A model generated the notes under the pieces. It saw nothing but the letters and a program-made list of their open reading frames with translations, made no database searches and was not told the origin of the DNA. A stretch of 64,000 bases of DNA from Mesostigma viride (taxonomy: Eukaryota > Streptophyta > Mesostigmatophyceae > Mesostigmatales > Mesostigmataceae), in NCBI GenBank assembly GCA_009746045.1, contig RPFO01000090.1, positions 829,298 to 893,297 of the forward strand. The letters run 5' to 3'. Of this stretch, positions 53,280 through 64,000 are shown piece after piece. The position numbers were made by a program, and so were the translations under genes. How positions within the stretch are numbered: the stretch's first letter is position 1; each line of letters opens with the position of its first letter.

Positions 53280-53859
53280 TGTTACGTCCTGGCTCGACTC
53301 TATCCCAAACATCTCGCCTAACCTTACCTAAACTAGTGATGAGGCACCTACCGAGGAGTGAGGAGCTATATTGGCTATAAGACCTAGGACGCGACGACGC
53401 TGCTTCTCAATGCATTCCCTTATAATACGCCATATACCGAATAAAACCAGGGTACTACGAAGGAAACAATACTACACTGCCATGACCCTAGCTAATATGT
53501 GTTAATTCATAACACACGCCGGGTGCCATTCACGAAGGACAACTGCTGCATAAATGATCGCCGACAGGCGTGTATGCTCGGGCCGACATCGACCCTCGCC
53601 TACAGGACCAACGCACGTCCACAAGGTTCACACGCAGGATAAAAGGACCACTACTAAAGTACGCAGCGCGGCGCGACTGCACCGAACCACCATGCATTAT
53701 TACTGTACAAGTGCCACGTCACAAGGCCCGGTACTGACCGGCCAAAAGGTCCTAACTACACGTAAGCCTAGGAAAGTCAGCGAACTGTTCCGGAATGGCT
53801 GAGGCAACAAAGGACCTAATTTACGTCCGTAACAACAACAAAAGTTACGCGACGTAACA
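53280..53859 (-). repeat. 3' LTR of the gypsy element
   Basis: 580 bp; carries 8 extra bases near 53695 relative to the 5' LTR. Confidence 0.93.
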
Positions 53860-53872
53860 CCTCCCCCCCCAC
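53860..53872 (-). promoter_or_regulatory. Polypurine tract
   Basis: Minus strand TGTGGGGGGGGAGG directly abuts the 3' LTR, the position where plus-strand DNA synthesis primes. Confidence 0.75.
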
Positions 53873-55111
53873 AAAGGTAGGGAGCCCTCTCCCTACGTAC
53901 AGGGAGGAAACCAAAGGGGTAGGAATTCAACCTAACGCACCCAACACAAGCGTAACACAATCGACTGACCATCCAAGGCCCAAAGCAAAAACATGTTAAC
54001 CTCGGGTCCACCCCAAACGGTGTAGGGATCACCAGCACCACGCCGGGTGTGAGGCTCCCCTAACTGCCTTGCACGGAGGCTTGCCGGGAGGGACGGCACT
54101 AGGCAGGACACGCGTAGGAAACAATGTTCACACTGAGGACAGAGAACGGCCAACCGACTGGCCAAGCCCAGATCGCGACTCTATATACCGGAGGGACAAC
54201 ACCCTCAGGACGGGCCTAGAGCCCTCTGTCTACACACCAGTAGCCTGAAAAGTACCACGGGTGGCCAAAAGCACCGCCATGTACGCCCGGTGATGAGCAA
54301 CATCAGTAGGGTTGTCATGGTTGTCTACACGGATGGAGGAACACATCCTCCCAGACGCCATCAAGATACATGCCGAGGAAAGCCCAGTAGTATCGTAGCT
54401 TTGTCAGGACCACCTGTCCACGGGCCCTGTCAAGGAACCCACACTGAAACTAGCACACGAAGGGCTCTGCCGACAGCAGAAGGAGGGCGCGCAGGAGGAA
54501 CCGATAGAAGACCAGCTCACCACGAGCAACGAAGGTGAAAAACAAGTCCAGGAAACGCTCCACGTTGTCGGGCCACAGACGCACGTGCCGGATCTCACGA
54601 CTCTCGCTAACACGCGTGACCGAAGCTGAGGACTTCCCAACAGGAGCAACGCGCGGTTGGTGGATGACGGCGGAGGCGGGCGCGACGGAAGAGGCGGTGG
54701 CAGCAGGAGCGGCAACATGGGAAGATGTTGTGGCCTGTCGGGCAGAGGGCCAATCACCCATGGCCGAATCATACGTATCATCGGTAGTGTCAAACACCCA
54801 CTTGCCCGTCGACGCCTCGCCCAAATCTGGATGACGCTGAGGCTCGGCCGGCAGAGGGAGCCACGGACGGAGTGACAGCGACCGGCTGAGCATGCGCGAC
54901 GGAGGGAGCCACGGACGGAGCGACAACGGCTGGCTGAGCAGGCGTCGTCTGACATGATGGCTGCGGAGGGCGGGGGACAACCAACCGACCCACAGCCCGA
55001 GGAAATAACATAAGGCAAGGAAGGAAAACAACTAGAGGTTGTGCAAGTTTTCACTCAACCAAACATAGGTAATCTTCCCAGTCACTACCAGACGGGTCCA
55101 TTTACATAATG
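53873..55111 (-). other. Gypsy sequence downstream of the integrase
   Basis: S/P/R-rich open frames (54404-55054) without a recognised domain; no chromodomain seen. Contains a tandem unit of about 50 bp around 54850-54950 (ACGGAGGGAGCCACGGACGG). Confidence 0.4.
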
Positions 55112-55701
55112 TCAGAGGGCTTCTTCTACCACTCTATTTAATCGCTCTACTAGGCGTGAGGAGGGGGAATGGTACGCAGTGCCAAACGTCACTTTAGTAC
55201 CAATAGCAGCAAAGAACTCTGTCCAAAAGTCCGAGGTAAACAGCTTGTCCTTATCGGAGATAAACTGCCTGCTCAACCCATGGTAACGATAAACGTTTTG
55301 AAGGTACGGCTGAGCACAGTCATGAGCAGCAGTAAGCTCCAAGGGACAAGGGACAAGGTGACAACGTCTCGTAAGGCGGTCTACAAACCCGAGGATCTGC
55401 GCATTGCCTTTGGTATAAAGGGATCCACAACATCCATCATAATGGAATCCCAAGGCATTATAGAAGGATCAGGGAGGGTACGAGGCTCGATCCGCTATCT
55501 GACCCACATTACTAGGTTTCATCTCCTGGCATGATTGGCATGTCCTACCAACATATTCATCCACATCAAGTGCTGAGGAGGGAGGGCCAGAAGTATGAAC
55601 AGGTTACCAAATCCCGCACACGCTTCCCGCCCTAGCTGGTGAGCAGCTAAATCATGTAACTCAAACAACAAGGACGAGCGACAAATAAGGGGAAAATACA
55701 A
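55112..55701 (-). pseudogene. Integrase of the gypsy element
   Basis: The zinc-binding start LFELHDLAAHQLGREA lies at 55519-55701. The core at 55112-55453 reads ILGFVDRLTRRCHLVPC, FISDKDKLFTSDFWTEFF (second Asp) and GTAYHSPSSRLVERLNRVVEE (catalytic Glu). Ty3-type core is clear; one frameshift separates the two parts. Confidence 0.8.
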
Positions 55702-56081
55702 ACGTCATTGCAGAGGATCATCCTTTAACAGCACCTACAAGAAGCCAACCACAAACTTGCACGGGTACTTCCCGAATTTTCGAGGGTGTGAGGATATTGC
55801 GACTAAGGCTTCCAGCTCAGTGGCCGTAAACACTGATAAGACGCCCTAAATCTGACGTAGGACTGGCTACCGAGGCATCTACAGAAGGTTCTACAGGAAG
55901 TCACCCACAACTTTACCAAAAAGAGGGGTGGACTAGAAGGAACAAGATTACCAAACGACTTCCCAGCCCTAGTGGACACATGACGGAGGGGAAAAGAAAT
56001 GATTTATTAGTATCCTCCCCCCCCACCGAGGTGACAGGTGTGCCCTCACACCGAAGAGAAAGGCCCACATGAGAGAGGAGA

Positions 56082-56600
56082 TCAGGAAAACGAACAGAGG
56101 TATGGAAAAGGTAGTCCTGTATACTGCCCGTCATGAGGGAAGTCACCATAGGGGAAAACACCAAGAAGAGGAGTAGGAACGAGGGTGGTAGTGAGGACAT
56201 CTAGATCCTCGAAAAAGGAATAGTCAGGACGTCGGGATAAAGCATCAGGGACAATATTATCTACACCCTTGACGTATTGCAATTTAACGGGGGCAAATTG
56301 CGCAACATCGAATTGGGCACCTTTAAGGAAATCTTGCCATGCATGACAGCAATATACCACAGCCAATACTCTTGTTGGTGAACAGGGTACTTGCGCTCAG
56401 CAGGTAACATAGTCCTAGAGATGTATGTATTCGATGGGTTGCAAACCATGACCTTGGTCTTGGAGGAGAACACCCCCAAGGGCTACCTTACTAGTGTCAG
56501 TAGCTAATACAAACAGTTTCGAGGTATCTGGCAAGACGAGGATCGCAGGCCGGAGTCTGCTGACAACAAAAACTTCAACCACGCAGAAAGGAAAGGACAT
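56082..56600 (-). pseudogene. RNase H of the gypsy element
   Basis: LVLATDTSKVALGGVLLQDQ carries the first Asp of Ty3 RNase H. After a frameshift, VKLQYVKGVDNIVPDALSRRPDY is the usual closing motif. Confidence 0.75.
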
Positions 56601-56726
56601 TTTAGCTCACTCCTTCCTAGTCACCGTGATTGATAAGGAACCAAATTCTACGGTAGGAGGGGTCTCAATAGAGGAGGAAGAAAACCCGGTTCGTGGGTTG
56701 GAGAAGGTAAAGGAGTAAGAAGTATG

Positions 56727-57640
56727 TCAGGGATATGAGATGGAGAAGGAACAGCTTCTGTACGAATTGTAGGAGGACCTACAGGACGAGGATGTATTCC
56801 TATGTCGGTTTGACCATACCAAAGACATGAACTGCTGATGAATGTCTCTTTGATATACCAAAGACAGATGCTGTGCTTCTTCAAAGAGGTGAAACTTCTT
56901 ATACCTAATCACGTAAACGGAGGGGTTATTAATCACAGTACGTGCATCAGCCCAAGAAAGGAAAATACTAGACCATGAGGAAGTGATGTCTGCATAGTAC
57001 TTTGCACGGCTATTATCATAATCAACTTTACAATAGTTTGTAACTAGGCTAAATTTGCCATTGGGCACAGGGACTAGCAAAACACTGATAGAACATGGGG
57101 AATTACTAGGATCCCTGAAATCTGCTTCTAATAATGACATTTAAATATTTGTTATAACTCTTATAATTCGGAGGGGCCCATACGATACATCGGAGAAAAC
57201 CACACGAGGAGGGGGGTATGAGGGAGTCTTTTCTTCAAAGACCCGAGAGGAATCTATAATAGACATGTAACGGACTTCATTGGTAAGACACGGAGGAACA
57301 TACGCAATAAAACATTTATTGTCATTGTTGGTCATTAATGACCAGCCATAGGTCTTACAGGAGGATCACCGGGTAACTCAATAGGGGTTACATCTACTAA
57401 GGATATTTTCTCTACCTTACAATGTCGTTCCGGCAACAGGGCTAATAGGTGCTATCAGGGAACCAGGTAACAGCTAGCCTCCGGCCCGAGGCTTACTATA
57501 ACCATGGTGTCATGTTCTCGTCAGAAGGCAACAAATGTGAAAACGCTAGTTGCCCAAATATGAGATTCCGCGGAACACAGAAAGTAAGAAAGCCTAGAAG
57601 CTACCAGCAAGGAATCGAACCTAGGACCATAGTGTTATTT
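56727..57640 (-). pseudogene. Reverse transcriptase remnant of the gypsy element
   Basis: SISVLLVPVPNGKFSLVTNYCKVDY matches the start of Ty3 RT (SPVLLVKKKDG-x-x-R-x-x-x-DYR), but the central catalytic YxDD block is not recognisable. An internal deletion or strong decay has removed it. 57141-57640 is linker sequence between protease and RT. Confidence 0.5.
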
Positions 57641-57649
57641 AAATATATA

Positions 57650-59804
57650 TTAAAAATATAATTACTTACAGCAGAGTGAAATCACTCAAACCAAAGCAAA
57701 CGCCCAGCTATAAACCTATATACAGAGCCATGTCAAAGCTCTATACTACGATAAGACCAATGGAAACGCCTAACGGGAGGAACCTAATAGCCCTGCTGCA
57801 CCGCAAAATCAGCCCGCGTACGGCGGAGCATGATGTCAGCCATGGCCCGAGTCAGCGCCACCGACAAGCGCTGACGCCAATATGACGTCCAGGTCCGCGC
57901 CGACCATGGGGCCCGCTGGCCCTCCAGGTCCAGCCGGTCCTCCCGGAGCCGGCAACACTCCTTGAAGAAGGCGGAGGTCAGGGGCCCCATGGCCCCAAAC
58001 TCCTCCAGGACAAAGGGCACCACACGATGGTGCCCGACGTCGCCGTAGGCCAGGAGCTTGGCCCGCTCCGCCCGGTCCGCCGTGTAACCTGCCGTGAGGG
58101 AGGCCCCAGCCACGTGGCTAAGAGCCAAGGGCCGCGCCACCGAAACGTCAATAAGCAGATGCCGGCCACCCCCTCAAAGTCCAGCACCACGATGTCAGGC
58201 CGGTGGTTGGGGGAATAGAAGGCAGCGCCATCCGCATCCTCGGACCGGATGTTCGCGTGGGGGAAAACCGACCGAATCATGGCGAGCACCACCGTCAGGA
58301 GGACAGTGTGCAAATACAAATACCAATTCTGATTCTGTTGGCCCCCCATGCAGGCAAGGTAGTGAGTCCCCGTGGGATCCAGCGGCTGCCCACAGCTACC
58401 ACAAGGCCGCCCGGCCGGAACAAGAGGCTGCGGGGCAAATAGCTGGTGCCGGAGCGCCACCGAGTAGTGGCTGGGAGCCAAGGCGAATGGGGGGGCCATG
58501 GGAAGAGCACGAAGGTACGCCGAGCCCACACTCCGCAAGGAAAGCGAGAACAGCCACGCACGTCCCTGGGCGTTGAGGTCCGCGAAAAGAGCAATCCAAT
58601 CAGCCGTGTGCAGAATACCCGCGTAGGTTTTCTGGTGTTTATCGATGACGCGAGCAGGGAATGCGGCGGGAGATTGAACGGAGGCGACCGAGGGAGTGCC
58701 GCGAGGGAGGTGGCGCTGTACCGCCTGAGCGGCACGGACGGGAGAACAGGCCTGCTGGATCTCAGCATAGGCCTCCTGGATGGCGGTGACGAAGGGCAAA
58801 GGGCTGCTGGGGTCCAGGAGGTCAGGCGCTGCTGTTGCCAAAAGGGGCAGGAGCCGGCAGCTTTCCGCCCACGACTGAGCGACGGAGCCCAAAAATGCTG
58901 CTGGGGCCAGCCGGGCGGCACGAGTCAGACCGCAGCCACCCATCCGTGCAGGCAGGGAGGCAATGCGAATAGCATGTGGCGGGAGGTCGGGGCCCGGGAC
59001 CAGCTGCGCCAAGGCTGACTGGATGCGTTCGTCGTGGCCCTCGGCGGCCAGCCGGACCTGAGCCGGAAGAGCGCCCCGGAGCCAGTGAACGACGCGAGGG
59101 TGAGCGCAAAACCACAGAAGCAGACCCTTGGTCTGCGAATCATGAAGGCGCGCAATCAAGGGCAGTACCTCAGTGCGTGCCTCGAGGGCGGCCCGCAGAG
59201 CATCGATGACAAACGCGGGGTCGCCAACCGGAACGCCGAGGACATCCAACCCATGGAGGCGCTCGTCCCGGCCCAAGAGCTGGGGCGGAAAGCCGGAGCA
59301 ATCACCTTGGGGCGAGTACACCGCGCACTTGGCCAGGGTCAACTGGAGGTTGATGTCGGCCACCGCGGTCTGCAGTGCCAGCAGAGCCGCGGTGGTGTCC
59401 GGCACAGGGCCCAGAAGGTAGATATCATCCAAGTAGGCCTGAATAGCGACCGCCGGGTGGGCAGCATGGACCGCTTGGAGGCAACCCTGGAGGGGGCGGC
59501 AAAGTACAGGGGTCCCAGGGGGTCCCCTTGCTGGGTGCCCGACCGCGACAGCAGGCCGCCGCGAGTGCCGTCCTCCATGATGTGAACCAGTTGGCCGGGC
59601 TGGCCGTAGCACACGGCTGTCCAAGCATACAAGTCCTCGAAGGACTCCATGACGGCCGCAAACATGCTGGCGCGGGACAGACTGTTGAACGCGTTGTGGC
59701 AGTCGACCTTGATGACAGCGTGGGTGGGGTGGGCCTCGAGGTAGGCCTGCACCGAATGGATGAGGATATCCGCCCCGCCTGGAGTCGTCACCCCCAGCTG
59801 GGGC
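57650..59804 (-). mobile_element. 5'-truncated LINE with a restriction-like endonuclease
   Basis: Inserted in the gypsy element between protease and RT. Flanked by AATATATA (57642-57649 and 59805-59812), a likely target duplication. Retains the RT from its middle domain onward, the CCHC and endonuclease, and a 3' UTR ending GTAATTATATTTTTAA. The same 3' end gave the scrap at 50728-50886, so the family has been active more than once. Confidence 0.85.
57784..59804 (-). pseudogene. Reverse transcriptase plus REL-type endonuclease of the truncated LINE
   Basis: RT: AVIKVDCHNAFNSLSR, RSGTQQGDPLGPLYFA and, after a frame change near 59480, AYLDDIYLLGP (catalytic YLDD). The long ORF 57978-59624 then reaches CGSCGQPLDPTGTHYLAC (CCHC-type) and NHRPDIVVLDFEG, the R-PD part of the restriction-like endonuclease. 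After a frameshift near 58155, LIDVSVARPLAL supplies the next Asp, and LRED-type helices run to the end at 57784. Confidence 0.8.
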
Positions 59805-59894
59805 AATATATAATAAATAATGTGATTTTATGGCCTTGATGCCAATCTAAGCCCAACAATATATCAACAATCGTTATAGGGCCTATGGTCGCCA

Positions 59895-60230
59895 CTAATT
59901 TAATCTGGCGACCCTGAATGAGGAGTGGTAAGGATACAGTCCCATGAGAGTGACAAGTGCGACCATCAGCATATATAGTGCACAGTCACCTGAGAGGAAT
60001 GAGGGATAGCTACTATGTAACCCTAGTCTCCTAACAAGGGCCTCGCTCACAAAGGAGGTGGCAGCCCCACTATCTACGAGGACAGAAACATTGAGGATAC
60101 CATGAGGGTGCAGAAGAGGGTCTACTACGGTAGTAGGAGCGGTAAGGCCACCATTTAGACACATCAAAGGACGAACACGTAGGGGTGCAGAGGATGCAGC
60201 ATCCACAGTAGTGACAAAACAGGTAAACAA
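59895..60230 (-). pseudogene. Aspartic protease of the gypsy element
   Basis: LNVSVLVDSGAATSFVSEALVRRLGL contains the D-S-G-A active site of retropepsins. Lies between the gag zinc knuckle and the LINE insertion. Confidence 0.75.
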
Positions 60231-60631
60231 AGATTTTCTGAGCTTGGGGTACTAGCTGAGGACCTTACCAGGCTACCCCCTGCTGACAGGTCTATTGTTT
60301 TCCCTCCCCCCCACATCATCCAAGGGAACGAACCCGGGAGGAAACCCCGGTGAGAAAGCCATTGCTGGAGAATCACGAGGGTACTGAGAGGGGACGGAAT
60401 TCTGATCAGAATGGGGATTCACTAAGGAGCCTGTCTGTACAGCATTTAACCTAGAGGGTTAAGGAGCAGAAGAGGAACGACCAGAGGGTGGGCGAAGGGG
60501 AGAGGCCCGCTGAGGAGTACGCGGAGGGCGGGCATTGGGATGAGGGGGGGGGGCCAGAAAGAAACTTGGGGCACTCCCTCTTAAGATGGCCCACCTCGTG
60601 ACGGTGCCATAACACGTGATGTGAGACACAT

Positions 60632-62003
60632 CTAATGCAGATATATATCTGTAACACAAATATCTAAGTCTTCTACATATGCCTCTTCTTCTTCAGGAGT
60701 GAGGACAAGGTTATGGACCCTAGTACGGACATGATAAGGAGCATACATAAAATCAGCAACACGGAGGAGATGGGTAGGAACAGCAGCCAGAGGAAGGTCA
60801 CGAAAACTATACGCAAAAAAACTGTTTCTTAACTTCACGCAAGAGGTTTTATTAAGACCTTGCAAGAAGCGAGCACGGACTTCCGCACCCGAGAGGTCTC
60901 GAATGCGTACCATCTGGGCATCAAATTCCCATTGCTATTCCCTATAAGTTTCATTGCCTTGCTCGAGGGATCCAAATCTAAGGCGCTCTTGCCAGTCAGC
61001 GTCTGGAGGCACTACATGATTTTCCAATCTCCTAATTAAACAATTATGCTACTGAGTTAGGGTATGCATGGGACGCGAGGGACTCACAGTGAACAAGGGT
61101 GGCAAGGGCAGGAGCCACACACGTGGTAAGGTAATGAGGGACAAGAACAGCATCAGGGAGTTTCCACCTATAATATTGTTCCCAAGAGGCCGTCTACTGA
61201 GAGAGGAGCATAAGAAAGGTGAAAAACTAGCTGCTGAGGGGTAGACTAATATCTAACTTAGGCACACTAGCAAAGGTGGGAAGGAGAGGGGGCTTAGATG
61301 CACGAGAAGGATCAGTTTTATCCATAGGCCCACTCTACTCCACAGGCACATACTCAGGCAGTAACAAATTATGAGGAGCATGATAGGTCTTAGGAAGAGG
61401 ACGTGAGGGCACCACAGAGTCAGGGTGGTGACCAGAGGTGTGAGGAACAGTATATGCTTCTCTGATTGTGGAATAGGAAAAATGATCATAGTTTTTATCA
61501 TGGAGAGGCATGGTGCTAAAATCCTGATTAATCTCTAACTCTACTACACGTGAGGGGATTTGGGCTGCCTCATAGGCCGTATCAAGGTATGCCAAGGAAG
61601 CAGGAGGATGTGTAGGAACGGCAGTAGGATACCCAGTAGGGCCCACAGGAGCCAGACTACGAACACTACGAGGGGCTGACACCTGAGGAGCCTGAGAGGG
61701 GATAGACACAGAGGGATTCCCAGAATTAACAGGAGGAATAGCAGAGGGTGGGGCAATAGCCCTAGTACGCGCCTCAAACGTAGGAGGAGGAATAATAGGT
61801 GAACGGTGAAAGGACGGAGTAGAGGGAGTACTGTCAGAACGTACACTCTGAGACGGAGGAGTCAAGTGATGGACAGTGTCCCAGGAATCACGTCTATTAC
61901 CCATAGCCAATTGAGGAGTACCAGAATTAACACCAGGAGTAACACCTGAGGAACGTTGGTTAATGGGAGACATACCCCCACCAAGAGACGTTTGAGAGGA
62001 CAT
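60632..62003 (-). pseudogene. Gag of the gypsy element
   Basis: Starts MSSQTSLGGGMSP at 62003 with a long S/P-rich N-terminal region to about 61335. A broken stretch follows. Then IRDLSGAEVRARFLQGLNKT and LRNSFFAYSFRDLPLAAVPTHLL (60632-60913) fit the helical capsid part. A zinc knuckle remnant (HEVGHLKREC) lies just downstream at about 60560-60605. Confidence 0.65.
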
Positions 62004-62833
62004 GTTAGATGTGCAAATGAAAGAAATACACTGGACGAGGAAAGGTTAAAAATCTGAACAAGGATAAGATAAAAATCTGGTAAAGGACAAAATAAAAATC
62101 TGACCAAGGCTAAAATAAAATCAGATCAAGGATAAAAGAAAATCAGGTCAAAAAGAAAATAAATTCAGGTCAAATGGGGCATGACCAAAAAAACAAAGGG
62201 AAGTGGCATCCACTTTAGCAAGGAAAAAGGAAAGAACAATCTAAAATCTGATCAAGGAGAAAATAAAAAGGAAACAAAGGAAAACACACATGCATTATTG
62301 TAGCTTATTGTTACCGAAATGCCGAGGACGCCTGAAACCAGCGCCCGTTGGTAAATAAACATCCGGCTCAAGATTCTGCACGAGGAAGCATATAAGAAAA
62401 CACAGCAGCATGCACGGAAAAGAGGTGTAGTCGAAAGAGACGCTAATCGTCCCACTATCCAGCCCTATTGAACCGTCAAGCCTAGCTAACGTAATCAAAC
62501 AACATTCCAAGGAAACGCGTGTATACAAAGGAAGAAAAGGAGCTAACCCACTGAACCGGCTAACCCACTAGCTAACGTCAAACAGCACCCAGCAAGGAAA
62601 TGCACACACAGAAGGAAAAGGAAAAGAAACTAGCTACGTGAGGAGTTCATCCGCTTTGAGCAGGTCTAACTTCTAGGCAGGGCGTGTCCCGAATCGGGCA
62701 GCACTACCCCCCTAGCTTGCAGGCGACCCGCCCATTACCTGTCAAGAGGTTGTCTTCTTCTGTGCCCTGGCCGCGGAAGGTCTCTGGCGTATAAGGTTAC
62801 TGTTGCAAGGGAATATCGTCGCGTCCACCTAAA

Positions 62834-62848
62834 CTATCTCCGCTACCA
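62834..62848 (-). promoter_or_regulatory. Primer-binding site
   Basis: On the minus strand, one base after the 5' LTR, the sequence is TGGTAGCGGAGATAG. TGG complements the CCA end of a tRNA, as in priming sites of LTR elements. The tRNA species is not identified. Confidence 0.7.
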
Positions 62849-62849
62849 T

Positions 62850-63421
62850 TGTTACGTCCTGGCTCGACTCTATCCCAAACATCTCGCCTAACCTTACCTA
62901 AACTAGTGATGAGGCACCTACCGAGGAGTGAGGAGCTATATTGGCTATAAGACCTAGGACGCGACGACGCTGCTTCTCAATGCATTCCCTTATAATACGC
63001 CATATACCGAATAAAACCAGGGTACTACGAAGGAAACAATACTACACTGCCATGACCCTAGCTAATATGTGTTAATTCATAACACACGCCGGGTGCCATT
63101 CACGAAGGACAACTGCTGCATAAATGATCGCCGACAGGCGTGTATGCTCGGGCCGACATCGACCCTCGCCTACAGGACCAACGCACATCCACAAGGTTCA
63201 CACGCAGGATAAAAGGACCACTACTAAAGTACGCAGCGCGGCGCGACTGCACCGAACCACCATACTGTACAAGTGCCACGTCACAAGGCCCGGTACTGAC
63301 CGGCCAAAAGGTCCTAACTACACGTAAGCCTAGGAAAGTCAGCGAACTGTTCCGGAATGGCTGAGGCAACAAAGGACCTAATTTACGTCCGTAACAACAA
63401 CAAAAGTTACGCGACGTAACA
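62850..63421 (-). repeat. 5' LTR of the gypsy element
   Basis: 572 bp; the upstream LTR in the minus-strand sense. Confidence 0.93.
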
Positions 63422-63426
63422 ACACC

Positions 63427-64000
63427 GTTCCTTTCATACTTCCACCCGTATTTATCGACGCGTACCGTAGCCTAGCGTCACCCGTCACCGGGTGTTGCCA
63501 ACACCGGGTGTGATTTCCAAAAACCCTTATATCAGTCTATCTTTACAGCATCAGACTGGCAGTGCCGCTACATCTGATTGGATCTCCGTTGGATTATTAG
63601 ATGATGCCTTAAAGGAGGCATCTAGGTGAATAATATAGACCTTGTTGTGATAGTCACCTGTGACTATCACAAGAAAGCTGAACTTCTGAATAAGGAAGAA
63701 AGACATCACAAGGTGATTCCCTGGTGTACATCAACCGTCGATGTATAGATGGATACTTCAAACATTCTGGGCTGAGCCTTGAACAGCAGCTAGGGCATGC
63801 GCATCCACAAGAGCAGGGTAACCTACATGATCACAAAAGCAACGAGATGACAAAGAAGGGGTATATACTGACTTACCTACAAGCCTGTAACACTGGAATC
63901 CATGTGATGACCGATTGCATGTGATGCAATAGAGCTTGCTGGTTACACACGGCGAGATTGTAACCCTGCATGAGGAGTCTGAGTGCGGCAAGCAACTTCA
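63427..64000. other. Right flank, no gene recognised
   Basis: Downstream of the gypsy target duplication. Contains a perfect 13-bp-stem hairpin at 63645-63672 and a smaller one (GATGCCTTAAAGGAGGCATC, 63603-63622). No conserved ORF. Confidence 0.5.
63645..63672. repeat. Perfect hairpin, 13-bp stem
   Basis: TTGTGATAGTCAC, loop CT, then GTGACTATCACAA. Could be an operator-like palindrome, a MITE tip or a short RNA hairpin; nothing nearby decides. Confidence 0.85.

Larger units (their letters stand above)
53280..63421 (-). mobile_element. Ty3/gypsy LTR retrotransposon
   Basis: LTRs at 53280-53859 and 62850-63421, with TGTTACGT...ACGTAACA termini. The target duplication is ACACC (53275-53279 and 63422-63426). 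Read on the minus strand: gag, protease, RT remnant, RNase H, integrase, the order of Ty3/gypsy. The two LTRs differ by only one substitution and one 8-bp indel, but coding regions are heavily broken. Interrupted by a LINE at 57650-59804. Confidence 0.92.

Overview
The window is nuclear DNA of a green eukaryote. The only host gene I can support is a class IV HD-Zip (homeodomain, leucine zipper, START) transcription factor. That family belongs to the streptophyte lineage, and the exons are very GC-rich while the introns are long and packed with microsatellites. Together with a PAT/Ngaro-type tyrosine-recombinase retrotransposon and other algal-type retroelements, this points to a streptophyte green alga with a repeat-rich genome; I cannot fix genus or species.

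Layout. 1-3810: small terminal-inverted-repeat elements and a (GTT)n array about 1.4 kb long, split by a solo LTR. 4809-23198 (+): the HD-Zip IV gene, 14 exons by my reconstruction, 1,199 codons, every intron GT-AG. One intron holds a hAT-like element with an 8-bp target duplication, and others carry long simple repeats. 24835-26905: an L1-like LINE with a recognisable ORF1 only. 26906-30177: a TTAA-flanked inverted-repeat element carrying 1.34 kb of uninterrupted TGGA tetranucleotide repeat.

30.9-53.1 kb is a four-level nest. An APE-type LINE (+) was interrupted in its endonuclease by a Ty1/copia-like LTR retrotransposon (32795-49963, target duplication GCTGT). That element was interrupted by a foldback-type element (about 34451-44987) whose inverted arms are each ten tandem copies of a 173-bp satellite. 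The foldback element contains a PAT/Ngaro-like DIRS retrotransposon on the minus strand (36521-41701) with the diagnostic A1-ORFs-B1-A2-B2 split repeats. It also contains a small Tudor-like ORF. 53280-63421 (-): a Ty3/gypsy element with nearly identical LTRs, a 5-bp target duplication and a decayed interior, itself interrupted by a 5'-truncated LINE with a restriction-like endonuclease.

The two structural observations I rate highest are the domain order of the copia-like element (integrase, then protease-like domain, then reverse transcriptase) and a repeated pattern in the HD-Zip gene, where exon 3' ends plus their splice donors are duplicated into the following intron in 6 of 13 introns. 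No tRNA, rRNA or CRISPR array is supported. Family names for the transposons come from protein motifs and structure read by eye.
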